Shown here: one piece after another, positions 10,705 to 17,676 of the stretch
Numbering within the stretch: position 1 is the first letter of the stretch
Layout: the number at the start of each line of letters is the position of its first letter
DNA from: an uncultured Clostridia bacterium
Lineage (GTDB): Bacteria > Bacillota > Clostridia > Lachnospirales > CAMZNU01
NCBI GenBank assembly: GCA_947313885.1
Contig: CAMZNU010000001.1
Span: 40,730 to 104,729 of the forward strand
Direction of reading: 5' to 3'
DNA length: 64,000 nt
The notes under the pieces: model-generated
What the model saw: only the letters and a program-made list of their open reading frames with translations
Told to the model about the DNA's origin: nothing
The model's database searches: none
Made by a program: the position numbers and the translations under genes

Positions 10705-11943
10705 TTATAGATATTCGCTTTCACTTAATAATTTTTCTATAGCTTTTTCATCTTCTATTTTTTCTAGTTCGTCATAATAAATTTTTAGCAATCTACTATA
10801 AATTTCCGTAGTATCAACCCCTTCAAACTCTTTTCCTCTTGTAATTTCATCCCACTGTTTTTTATGCTCCATATCTATTTCTTTATACGTCTGTATGTTT
10901 TTTTCTTTCATTTTCGTTAGGTCTGCTAATCTCTCTTTTTTATCATCAATAGACACGTTTTTGACGAATGCATCTATCGATGTGTTGTTTGGTATCCTTC
11001 TACTTTCTATAAACTCTTCCAATTTATCTATCGCAATATGCAATTCACCATACGTGTTTTTTTTCCTACTCTCTATTTTTTCATACTCGTTAAACTTTTC
11101 TATTTTTCTTCTCACTTCCATAGAGTTGTTTGAATCATATTTTTTTTTTGTAACTTCTAGAAAACTTTCATAGTACGCATATACCGACATTTTTTTATTC
11201 ATAATGTCTGTTATCCTCTTTTGCTTCCTATTATTTTTTAATACTTCTTTTTTACCCTTCAACTTAAATACATACGCTAGTGGAATATATATTAACAACG
11301 ATATAACTATTAACGTTACTGGATAAAATATCTCTATTTCATAAAAAATCTTAGAAAATGCTAAAACTATTATTAACGATCCATACATGATTACTATTGC
11401 TAATGTGATTTTATTCATTACTTCTAAAGCATTTACGTATCCTCTACTTTCCTCTATCACTACCTGTTTTTCACCTTTTAGCAAATTTATATCTCTTTGT
11501 AGTATTCTATGTTTTTTTTCCGCATTTTCTAATGTAGCTAATTTTTGCTCCGGATCTTTTGATATTTCTTTCATTCTCTCTAATGTTTTTGAAAATCCTC
11601 CTACTTGTCTTTGCAAAAATTTTGACTCATTATTTAAATTTCTATATCTACTAATTAAATTATTTAATTCTTTTATATCCTCGTCTGATAAACTTTCTAT
11701 ATAAACAAGTTCTAATATTTGCTCCTCTATCTGTTCATTATACCCTCTTATTCTTTTTTTATTCTTTATAATTTTAAGAACTTTATCTATTTTATTTCCT
11801 ATCTCATTTAATTCATCCCTTATTTCTTCGTCTAAATCAAGACCATTTATATAATCATTGAAAACATTTGGCTCTACTATATCTGTAATACTTCTTTTAT
11901 TTAGAAATTTATTTAATTTATCAAATATATTTATATTCTTCAT
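10705..11943 (-). CDS. Coiled-coil protein with two central membrane helices, unknown function
   Basis: The 412-residue protein has charged, heptad-rich helical regions at about 40-170 and 230-405 flanking a hydrophobic hairpin (about 178-198 and 206-226). This predicts two membrane passes with both coiled-coil arms on the same side. No catalytic motif or known domain was recognised. Its start is 13 bp after the stop of the 101-aa ORF upstream, so the two are probably co-transcribed. They lie opposite a tyrosine recombinase gene. The layout resembles envelope-associated structural proteins, but that is a guess from shape. Confidence 0.7.
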   Translation of the reverse strand: MKNINIFDKLNKFLNKRSITDIVEPNVFNDYINGLDLDEEIRDELNEIGNKIDKVLKIIKNKKRIRGYNEQIEEQILELVYIESLSDEDIKELNNLISRYRNLNNESKFLQRQVGGFSKTLERMKEISKDPEQKLATLENAEKKHRILQRDINLLKGEKQVVIEESRGYVNALEVMNKITLAIVIMYGSLIIVLAFSKIFYEIEIFYPVTLIVISLLIYIPLAYVFKLKGKKEVLKNNRKQKRITDIMNKKMSVYAYYESFLEVTKKKYDSNNSMEVRRKIEKFNEYEKIESRKKNTYGELHIAIDKLEEFIESRRIPNNTSIDAFVKNVSIDDKKERLADLTKMKEKNIQTYKEIDMEHKKQWDEITRGKEFEGVDTTEIYSRLLKIYYDELEKIEDEKAIEKLLSESEYL

Positions 11944-11956
11944 ATATACACCTCTC

Positions 11957-12262
11957 CTATTTTTTCTCTAAATTACTTTTCTCTAAACTATTTTTAAATA
12001 TAAATCCTATTTTCATACAATTGATAGCTATAACTACAGTAAAATCTTTTTTTCTTACTATTATAGGGTTTCCATTTTCATTAACTACAACACATATTTT
12101 TTCCTTGCCCTCGGATCTATAACTTAAAAAATTTCTCCCCTCTATTTTTTTTACTGCCCATTCACTTTCTAATAATGTTTTTAAATAATATTTTTCACTT
12201 ATTCCAAAGCCTTCATAAATTTTTCTATTTGTCTCTTCTAAATTATATATTATTTTCTCCAT
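11957..12262 (-). CDS. Conserved-looking 101-aa protein, unknown function
   Basis: A 101-residue soluble protein starting MEKIIYNLEETNRKIYEGFG. The first half is charged and helical with YYLKTLLESEWAVKK; the second half alternates short hydrophobic strands (ICVVVNENG, FTVVIAINCMKIGFIF), suggesting a small alpha/beta fold. No motif was recognised. AAGGAG precedes the ATG. It is the upstream partner of the coiled-coil membrane protein at 10705-11943. Confidence 0.65.
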   Translation of the reverse strand: MEKIIYNLEETNRKIYEGFGISEKYYLKTLLESEWAVKKIEGRNFLSYRSEGKEKICVVVNENGNPIIVRKKDFTVVIAINCMKIGFIFKNSLEKSNLEKK

Positions 12263-12352
12263 AACTTTCTCCTTTTTTTACTATTTTAATACGTCCATTA
12301 CTTATATGCAAATTTTTTTTATTTCCTTAAACTTTTTTAACTGTTTTTTTTA

Positions 12353-12361
12353 TGATAAAAT
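12353..12361 (+). promoter_or_regulatory. Extended -10 promoter element of the recombinase gene
   Basis: TGATAAAAT, an extended -10 hexamer (TAAAAT at 12356-12361), lies 26 bp before the ATG at 12388. The same core precedes rpmB. No good -35 is visible at 17 bp. Confidence 0.5.
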
Positions 12362-12387
12362 ATATTTAAAATATAATAGGAGATATT

Positions 12388-13443
12388 ATGAATGATTACA
12401 ACGAACACAAGATGATAGCAATAACAATTAAACAACGTGAATTACTTAAAAGTTTACCACCTTTTGTTGCTAAATATTTTAGAGGCATTGAAAACATAAC
12501 AGCACCTACTACACGTCTTGCCTACGCCAACGACCTGAAAACTTTTTTTAAGTATTTACTTAGCTACGAAGAAGATTTTAAATGTATTGAAATGCAAAAT
12601 TTTACTATATACCACTTAAATATCGTTAACATCGATCACTTAGAAAGTTATATTGATTTCATTGCTTACTATTCAAGCTTCTCAAAATCTAAAAATGGAA
12701 CATCTAAAAACCTCGTAAACAAAGAAAGGGGTAAAAGTCGTAAAATCGCTTCAATTAGAACTTTATTTAAATATCACTTTAAGCGACAACTTATAGATAG
12801 CAACCCTGCGGATTTGCTTTTGTTACCTAAGATCCATAATAAGGCCATTGTTCGCCTCGAACCACATGAAGTCTCTATACTTTTAGATGAAGTCGAAAAT
12901 GGCAATCACCTTACTCCTTCACAAAAAAAATATCACCACATAACTAAAAAAAGAGATATGGCACTTATTAGTCTCCTCCTAGGAACTGGTATGCGTGTTT
13001 CTGAATGTGTAGGTATTGACATTAGACACATCAATTTTGATAACAACAGTGTTTTAATTACAAGAAAAGGTGGTGATGAAGTTACTTTATACTTTGGAAA
13101 TGAAGTTCGTAATGCTCTTGTTGACTATTTGAACAGTCGCACCGATCACGATTCCAATAATCATTTGCCTCTTTTTTTATCTATTCAAAAAAAACGTATC
13201 AATATACGCACTGTTCAAAATCTTGTTAAAAAATATTCTAGTGCCGTAATTTCAACTAAAAATATTTCACCTCATAAACTTCGTAGCACTTTTGGAACCA
13301 ATCTATACAATCAAAGTGGTGACATATATCTAGTAGCTGATGCACTAGGACATACCGATGTTAATACGACAAAAAAACATTATGCAAATATAGAAGAAGA
13401 AAAACGTAAATCAGCACCTACATTCATAACCTTAAGAGAATAG
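12388..13443 (+). CDS. Tyrosine recombinase, XerC/XerD type
   Basis: This is a 351-residue site-specific recombinase. The N-terminal SAM-like DNA-binding domain (about 25-145) includes TRLAYANDLKTFFKYL. The C-terminal catalytic domain holds the full pentad plus nucleophile: R203 in GTGMRVSE, K227 in TRKGGDEV, H296 and R299 in SPHKLRSTFGTN, H322 in ALGHTDVNTT, and Y332. Length fits the clostridial single-Xer or integrase-like group. There are no phage or excisionase genes nearby and no flanking att-like repeats were seen, so a chromosomal Xer role is more likely than a prophage integrase. It has its own promoter and is followed by a lipoprotein gene. Confidence 0.88.
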   Translation: MNDYNEHKMIAITIKQRELLKSLPPFVAKYFRGIENITAPTTRLAYANDLKTFFKYLLSYEEDFKCIEMQNFTIYHLNIVNIDHLESYIDFIAYYSSFSKSKNGTSKNLVNKERGKSRKIASIRTLFKYHFKRQLIDSNPADLLLLPKIHNKAIVRLEPHEVSILLDEVENGNHLTPSQKKYHHITKKRDMALISLLLGTGMRVSECVGIDIRHINFDNNSVLITRKGGDEVTLYFGNEVRNALVDYLNSRTDHDSNNHLPLFLSIQKKRINIRTVQNLVKKYSSAVISTKNISPHKLRSTFGTNLYNQSGDIYLVADALGHTDVNTTKKHYANIEEEKRKSAPTFITLRE

Positions 13444-13465
13444 TCGTGCAATTAATATTTTTTTA

Positions 13466-13474
13466 TGTTAAAAT
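13466..13474 (+). promoter_or_regulatory. Extended -10 promoter element of the lipoprotein gene
   Basis: TGTTAAAAT with an A/T-rich upstream stretch lies 40 bp before the ATG. The -35 region (GTGCAA at 17 bp) is poor, so this is a moderate call. Confidence 0.45.
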
Positions 13475-13514
13475 TTTAACTGTAAAATATATTATATTTA
13501 AATAGGAGGTTTTT

Positions 13515-14756
13515 ATGAAATTTTTTCTAAAAAGCATTTTAATTATCGGATTGCTATCACTTACTTTATCTAGTTGTTCTAATGATAAAAATGGAGATGC
13601 TATTGTAATTAACGATGAAACTAAAGATGGAGATTACATAACTAAAGATGATCTCACTGAAGATGATCTTACTGAAGATGATCTTACTGAAGATGTTGTG
13701 ACTTCTGCTACAACATCAAAAGGACCTATATTAAAAAATAGTAGTTTTAAAGTTCCAGAAAATAAAGACTATTCTGGTGTATATCGTGGATTTTCTTGGA
13801 GAGGTGAAAAAAAGGGGGTTATTTTAGAAGATGCATCTCAATTAGTTGAAACTATTCTTACCCTTGATAAAGATGCTATTATTACAGACTTTGAAATGAA
13901 TTTTATTAAAGTTGGTGACGATTACTCAACTTTATACCGCAATGATCCATCAGCTACTGTAGAAATTAATTATGATGTTACACCAACTTTATCTATACTA
14001 GGTGATGACTATTCTAAAGGTGATTCTATGTTCAATATAGAAACTAATGATATGATGTCATTTTTCGCTGTAGGAGTAAATGATAACAATACAGTCGCTT
14101 TTGCTTTTGTAGACCCAATTACTAGGTTTATGTTTGAAAGTAAATTTGATGACGGATTTGACTTCTCTCAAACTGTTTCATCATTAACTGTAAATAATAA
14201 TTTTATTCCAACTGTTAGAACATCTTCTAGTGGATTAATTAAACCTGCATCTTGGGATGAACTAAAAAAAATACCATTTTTAAACTTTGATGACTTTTCA
14301 TATGTAATAACTAAAAGAGGTACTTTTGAAGGATTAACTAATGATAGTACTATTGAAGAATTTTTAACTATGGCTGGCGTTTCTTTTGAAAATGGTACTC
14401 CGATTTCTATGGAACCTACTTACGGATTCCATTCTGTTGGTGGATGGACTGGTAACTATGATGCTATTAAAGATAATTTAATAGGTTTAGATGCTAAAAC
14501 TATTTTTTCTTTAGCTGATTTTACCAATTATAGCTATGGAGAATACTATGTACCTTTAAGCGTAAGTATTGATGAAGATAATTTCTTTGGATATAATAGC
14601 GATACTGTAGTTGGTGCTACACGTTCTATTCAAAACTCTTACGATACTTTTACAGGTGCTACAGTTCGTTTATCTCGTGAAAATGCATCTTTTCAACGTG
14701 CTTTAGTTGACGCTGGTTTATTAGATGAAAGTGATGTTATAAAAGCAAGATTCTAA
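13515..14756 (+). CDS. Secreted lipoprotein with acidic DDLTE repeats, unknown function
   Basis: A 413-residue exported protein. The N-terminus is a lipoprotein signal peptide with the lipobox LSSC, so Cys21 should be lipidated and anchor the protein to the outer face of the membrane. A short acidic linker follows with DDLTE tandem repeats encoded by a 15-bp unit. The rest (about 75-413) is a mixed alpha/beta or beta-rich region with no family I recognise; it includes VYRGFSWRGEKKGVILED and a SVGGWTGNYD segment. TAGGAGG precedes the ATG, and a strong terminator follows. It stands alone between the recombinase and an intergenic stretch. Confidence 0.8.
   Translation: MKFFLKSILIIGLLSLTLSSCSNDKNGDAIVINDETKDGDYITKDDLTEDDLTEDDLTEDVVTSATTSKGPILKNSSFKVPENKDYSGVYRGFSWRGEKKGVILEDASQLVETILTLDKDAIITDFEMNFIKVGDDYSTLYRNDPSATVEINYDVTPTLSILGDDYSKGDSMFNIETNDMMSFFAVGVNDNNTVAFAFVDPITRFMFESKFDDGFDFSQTVSSLTVNNNFIPTVRTSSSGLIKPASWDELKKIPFLNFDDFSYVITKRGTFEGLTNDSTIEEFLTMAGVSFENGTPISMEPTYGFHSVGGWTGNYDAIKDNLIGLDAKTIFSLADFTNYSYGEYYVPLSVSIDEDNFFGYNSDTVVGATRSIQNSYDTFTGATVRLSRENASFQRALVDAGLLDESDVIKARF
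13647..13691 (+). repeat. Three tandem 15-bp units inside the lipoprotein gene
   Basis: The unit GATGATCTNACTGAA occurs at 13647, 13662 and 13677 (N is C, T, T), giving an in-frame DDLTE repeat in the linker after the lipid anchor. The nearly identical DNA suggests recent slippage and possible length variation between strains. Confidence 0.9.
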
Positions 14757-14800
14757 AAGACAATAAAAAAAGCCTTACGGCTTTTTTTATTGTCTTTTTT
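14757..14800 (+). terminator. Terminator of the lipoprotein gene
   Basis: AAAGACAATAAAAAAAGCC pairs with GGCTTTTTTTATTGTCTTT around TTAC, followed by a T-run. It starts right at the stop codon. Confidence 0.9.
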
Positions 14801-15302
14801 TTGATATTGCATAATTCATAATTTTTATATTGTTTATCTAAGTTTAATACTATTTCATTTTTATTATCCAATTGATCTAATGACATTTCCTAATTTAATA
14901 AGTATGTTCCAATTATGTACTCATCTATAAATTACTTCTCTTTAACCCACTAGCTACAATTGAGGCTAAATATCTAAATATTTTTGCCACTTTCCTTTTT
15001 TTATCTCTTAACTTTAGTGAATTGAAAATATCCCACTAAAAAAATTCTACATGCTACCTTTCGATACACTTCCCAATTATAACAATAATTATTTTAACAG
15101 CACCTTTTTAATATATACTATTCCACATTTATTATATGATCTTTACCCTATAATTACATATATACCTTTCAAAAAAATATTAAATTATATAAGCACCATA
15201 TATATTATTGTTCCCTCTTGATATTTTATCTGACTAAATTTTTTCACCTTTTTACAATGTATCCATCTAGACCTGTAACCATATTTAATATTATTTTCTC
15301 AT
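14801..15302. other. Gene-poor stretch, possible decayed gene
   Basis: No intact reading frame of useful length is seen on either strand over about 500 bp. On the minus strand short stretches read like protein (for example IIGTYLLN, then EMSLDQLDNKNEIVLNLDKQ near 14830-14920), interrupted by stops and frame changes. This suggests a degraded coding sequence, but I could not identify a parent family. Confidence 0.35.
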
Positions 15303-15866
15303 TTAACTTATTATTACTATTGACATTAAAATATTTATTACTTGTCTAAATATATTAGTCGTAATAAATATTACTAACAACATTTGTAATATTTTTTCAT
15401 AACTTGACATTTTCATAACTATATTTGGATTTCCATAAAGTCTAAATATTTTCTCGCAATGCAATGGATTGATCGGTATTAAATTAAAAAAACCATTAGC
15501 AAAACTTATATACATAAACATATTTAAAAAATATATAACGTTGGCATTTAATGACGGTGCAAAAAGCAAGGTCATATTTGCAATGTATCCTAATGTAAAA
15601 CTCAGTATTATCGGTACTGCACCTACTAATAAAATCCCTTTTTTTCTATCGTTGTACTTATATGAATTCGTTTCTATAACTGTACCCCAACCTACACTAA
15701 AAAATATCATTAATATTAATCCTATTGGCTCTATATGTTTTATCGGATTTAACGTTATGTATTTTTTTGAACTTATATCTCCTATTTTGTAATTAACATA
15801 CGCTTTAGCATTTCCTACAATAAATAAATATAAAATACTTGCTAAAATTATCTCTTTACTAAACAA
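15303..15866 (-). CDS. M50-like membrane protein lacking protease residues (pseudoprotease)
   Basis: The 187-residue, multi-helix protein aligns by eye with clostridial site-2 protease family M50 proteins: AYVNYKIGD, ITLNPIKHIEPIG, and a DRKKG loop are all in the right order. The zinc-binding HExxH is replaced by VGNAK (residues 17-21), and the second motif NxxPxxPLDG is NLIPINPLHC, with His136 where the Asp ligand should be. It therefore should not be an active metalloprotease. Translation starts at a TTG (15866) 5-6 nt after a strong GGGAGGT site. It is the last gene of the operon, 11 bp after the Cas4-type nuclease. The frame is intact, so a retained non-catalytic role is possible. Confidence 0.8.
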   Translation of the reverse strand: MFSKEIILASILYLFIVGNAKAYVNYKIGDISSKKYITLNPIKHIEPIGLILMIFFSVGWGTVIETNSYKYNDRKKGILLVGAVPIILSFTLGYIANMTLLFAPSLNANVIYFLNMFMYISFANGFFNLIPINPLHCEKIFRLYGNPNIVMKMSSYEKILQMLLVIFITTNIFRQVINILMSIVIIS

Positions 15867-15877
15867 TTGTTACCTCC

Positions 15878-16435
15878 CTAAATATGTTTACAGACAGTTT
15901 TCCGACAAATGCAAAATTCACATTTTTTATAACTTGCATCTGCTACTCCCTTACCTGTAACTAACATTTTATCCATACTTTTTATAGTATTTAAAACTTT
16001 TTTTCGTACTCGCCTTTTATTTTTTACCACAAACATATAATCCTTGTAAACTAATAATCCTTTTTTCGGTCTACTCCCAAAATTGTCCTCTATCAATAAA
16101 AAATATACTCCGATCTGCATTAAATCTTTTTCTTTTGGTTTTAGCTTATTTTTAATTTCACCACTTTTTATTTCAATAGGTATATATCTATTAACAAAAA
16201 CATTTTTTATTATGTAGTCTGGTTTTCCTTTCACTCTATATTTTTCTGATTTTAATAACTTACACATTATAACTTCTTTACCGTGACCTTTTTCGTCTGC
16301 ATAAAACAACTTATAAAATTGTTTTGTTATTTTCGGCTTTTTTTTCTTATATTCTCTTTTATCATAAAATATAAGTATTAATAATATTATTATTACTGTT
16401 ATTACTTTTATTAAATTTAAATCCATTTTTACCAA
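15878..16435 (-). CDS. Cas4-type PD-(D/E)XK nuclease, C-terminal part (split or frameshifted)
   Basis: This frame carries one membrane helix (about residues 9-24) and then a Cas4/Dna2-type nuclease core. Visible are GKPDYII (Asp73), PIEIKSG (Glu88, Lys90), motif QIGVY (Gln107, Tyr111), and the C-terminal cysteine cluster CEFCICRKTVC (172-182), which would hold an Fe-S cluster with one N-terminal Cys. That N-terminal Cys and the HENYY motif are in the overlapping upstream frame at 16362-16706. The two frames overlap by 74 bp in a +1 relation. The frame's first codons are TTG 16435 or ATG 16426, with no good ribosome site, so expression probably depends on coupling or a frameshift. Function in vivo is unknown. 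Confidence 0.75.
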   Translation of the reverse strand: MVKMDLNLIKVITVIIILLILIFYDKREYKKKKPKITKQFYKLFYADEKGHGKEVIMCKLLKSEKYRVKGKPDYIIKNVFVNRYIPIEIKSGEIKNKLKPKEKDLMQIGVYFLLIEDNFGSRPKKGLLVYKDYMFVVKNKRRVRKKVLNTIKSMDKMLVTGKGVADASYKKCEFCICRKTVCKHI

Positions 16436-16706
16436 TTACCATATATATCAACATAATTATAACTGCTATTAAAATTATTTTTATAAATTCACTCTTCTTG
16501 TGATTTTTGTAATAATTTTCATGAAACTTACGTCCTCTAGCATAATTATCATTAGTGCTTTTATACCCTTCTATATTAATATTCGTACTTAGCCTTCTTA
16601 ATTCTTTTGTTGTATACGTCTTCTCATAATACCAACTATAATTACAATATGTATATTTGCTTAGTTCTGTTGCTGTATACATTCCTTTATTTGTCTTATT
16701 TGGCAT
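16362..16706 (-). CDS. Cas4-type nuclease, N-terminal part with one membrane helix
   Basis: A 114-residue frame starting MPNKTNKGMYTATELSKYTY. TATELSKYTYCNYSWYY matches the N-terminal Cas4 segment that supplies the first Fe-S cysteine (Cys21), and ARGRKFHENYY supplies the conserved G-x-x-x-H (His62). A membrane helix follows (about 75-93, KIILIAVIIMLIYMVIG). The last about 24 residues are Asn/Ser-rich and overlap the next frame, as expected if the tail is out-of-frame sequence. Together the two frames reconstruct a Cas4-like protein with two helices between the N-terminal motifs and the nuclease core. The start overlaps yhaM by 11 bp. Confidence 0.7.
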   Translation of the reverse strand: MPNKTNKGMYTATELSKYTYCNYSWYYEKTYTTKELRRLSTNINIEGYKSTNDNYARGRKFHENYYKNHKKSEFIKIILIAVIIMLIYMVIGKNGFKFNKSNNSNNNIINTYIL

Positions 16707-17673
16707 TTTTCCTACTTTCTACATACTTGGCATCATATTTTGACTTCCTCATATCTCTATTTAACGCTCTATTATAACCTACCCACGTTGTTTGTTGCTT
16801 GTTATTACTAAAATGTTCTTCGAACATTTTAACTTTTGAATCTAACGTATCTGCTAAATGAAGTACATATGCCTCTAATGTACTCGGTAACTTAGGTGAA
16901 CCGTATTCTAATTCCCCGTGGTGTCCTATAATACAATGTTTTAACATGCTTTTTAGCTCATGTGGAAACTCCGCAATATTCTCACTTTCTTTTGTTATTA
17001 TTTCTACACCCATTATTATATGACCTAATAATTTACCGTCATCTGTGTAGTCGTTTTCGGGAAATGCTGATAATTCATATATTTTTCCTACATCATGTAA
17101 TAACGCACCCGCTATTAATATATTTTTATCTACGAACTTATAATGGCTACTTAAATACTCACATATATCGGCTATAGATACTGTGTGTTCTAACAACCCA
17201 CCTGAATATCCGTGATGCATTACTTTTGCCGCCGAATGAGTTTTTATTTTCTTTGCTATGTTCTCATTTTTTATAAATATATTTTCTAATAACTCTTTTA
17301 TATACTTATTTGTTATTCCATCTATATGTCGCAACAATGCACTATGTAAATTGTCTATGTTTTTTTCTGTAACAGGTACATAATCATCTACGAAATATTC
17401 CCCTTCTCTACTTTTTCTTATTTTAGTAACTTTTAATTGATGGTCACCATTATACACAAGTACTGTTCCCTCGATTTTAATAAAATCATTAGCCTCAAAG
17501 TTTTGTATATTTTTATTTAAGTCCCATACTTTAGCATTTATAGTTCCTGTCTTATCTTGTAGCGTTAACGAATAATACGTTTTTCCTGATTTTGCTTTTA
17601 AACTTTTTTTATCCTTACATAAGTAATGCTCTACTACTTTTTCATCTTCTACTAATTCTTCTATATATAACAT
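16696..17673 (-). CDS. yhaM: 3'-5' exoribonuclease YhaM (OB fold + HD domain)
   Basis: YhaM trims RNA and single-stranded DNA 3' ends. The 325-residue protein has an N-terminal OB fold (about 20-100) with YSLTLQDKTGTINAKVWD. An HD metal-dependent phosphohydrolase domain follows: LLEHTVSIADICEYL, the HD pair in AGALLHDVGKIYEL (about 190-203) and IIGHHGELEYGSP. Length fits the family. It begins 3 bp after ygiQ and overlaps the Cas4-like N-terminal frame by 11 bp, so the genes are in one operon. Confidence 0.92.
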   Translation of the reverse strand: MLYIEELVEDEKVVEHYLCKDKKSLKAKSGKTYYSLTLQDKTGTINAKVWDLNKNIQNFEANDFIKIEGTVLVYNGDHQLKVTKIRKSREGEYFVDDYVPVTEKNIDNLHSALLRHIDGITNKYIKELLENIFIKNENIAKKIKTHSAAKVMHHGYSGGLLEHTVSIADICEYLSSHYKFVDKNILIAGALLHDVGKIYELSAFPENDYTDDGKLLGHIIMGVEIITKESENIAEFPHELKSMLKHCIIGHHGELEYGSPKLPSTLEAYVLHLADTLDSKVKMFEEHFSNNKQQTTWVGYNRALNRDMRKSKYDAKYVESRKNAK

Positions 17674-17676
17674 ATT

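Noticed and set aside
12388..13443. Tyrosine recombinase as an integrase of a mobile element
   Set aside because: No excisionase, phage or conjugation genes, no direct repeats at the edges, no tRNA insertion site nearby. A chromosomal Xer type is simpler.
15878..16706. Cas4-like gene as part of a CRISPR-Cas locus
   Set aside because: No cas1, cas2 or effector gene and no repeat array in the window.
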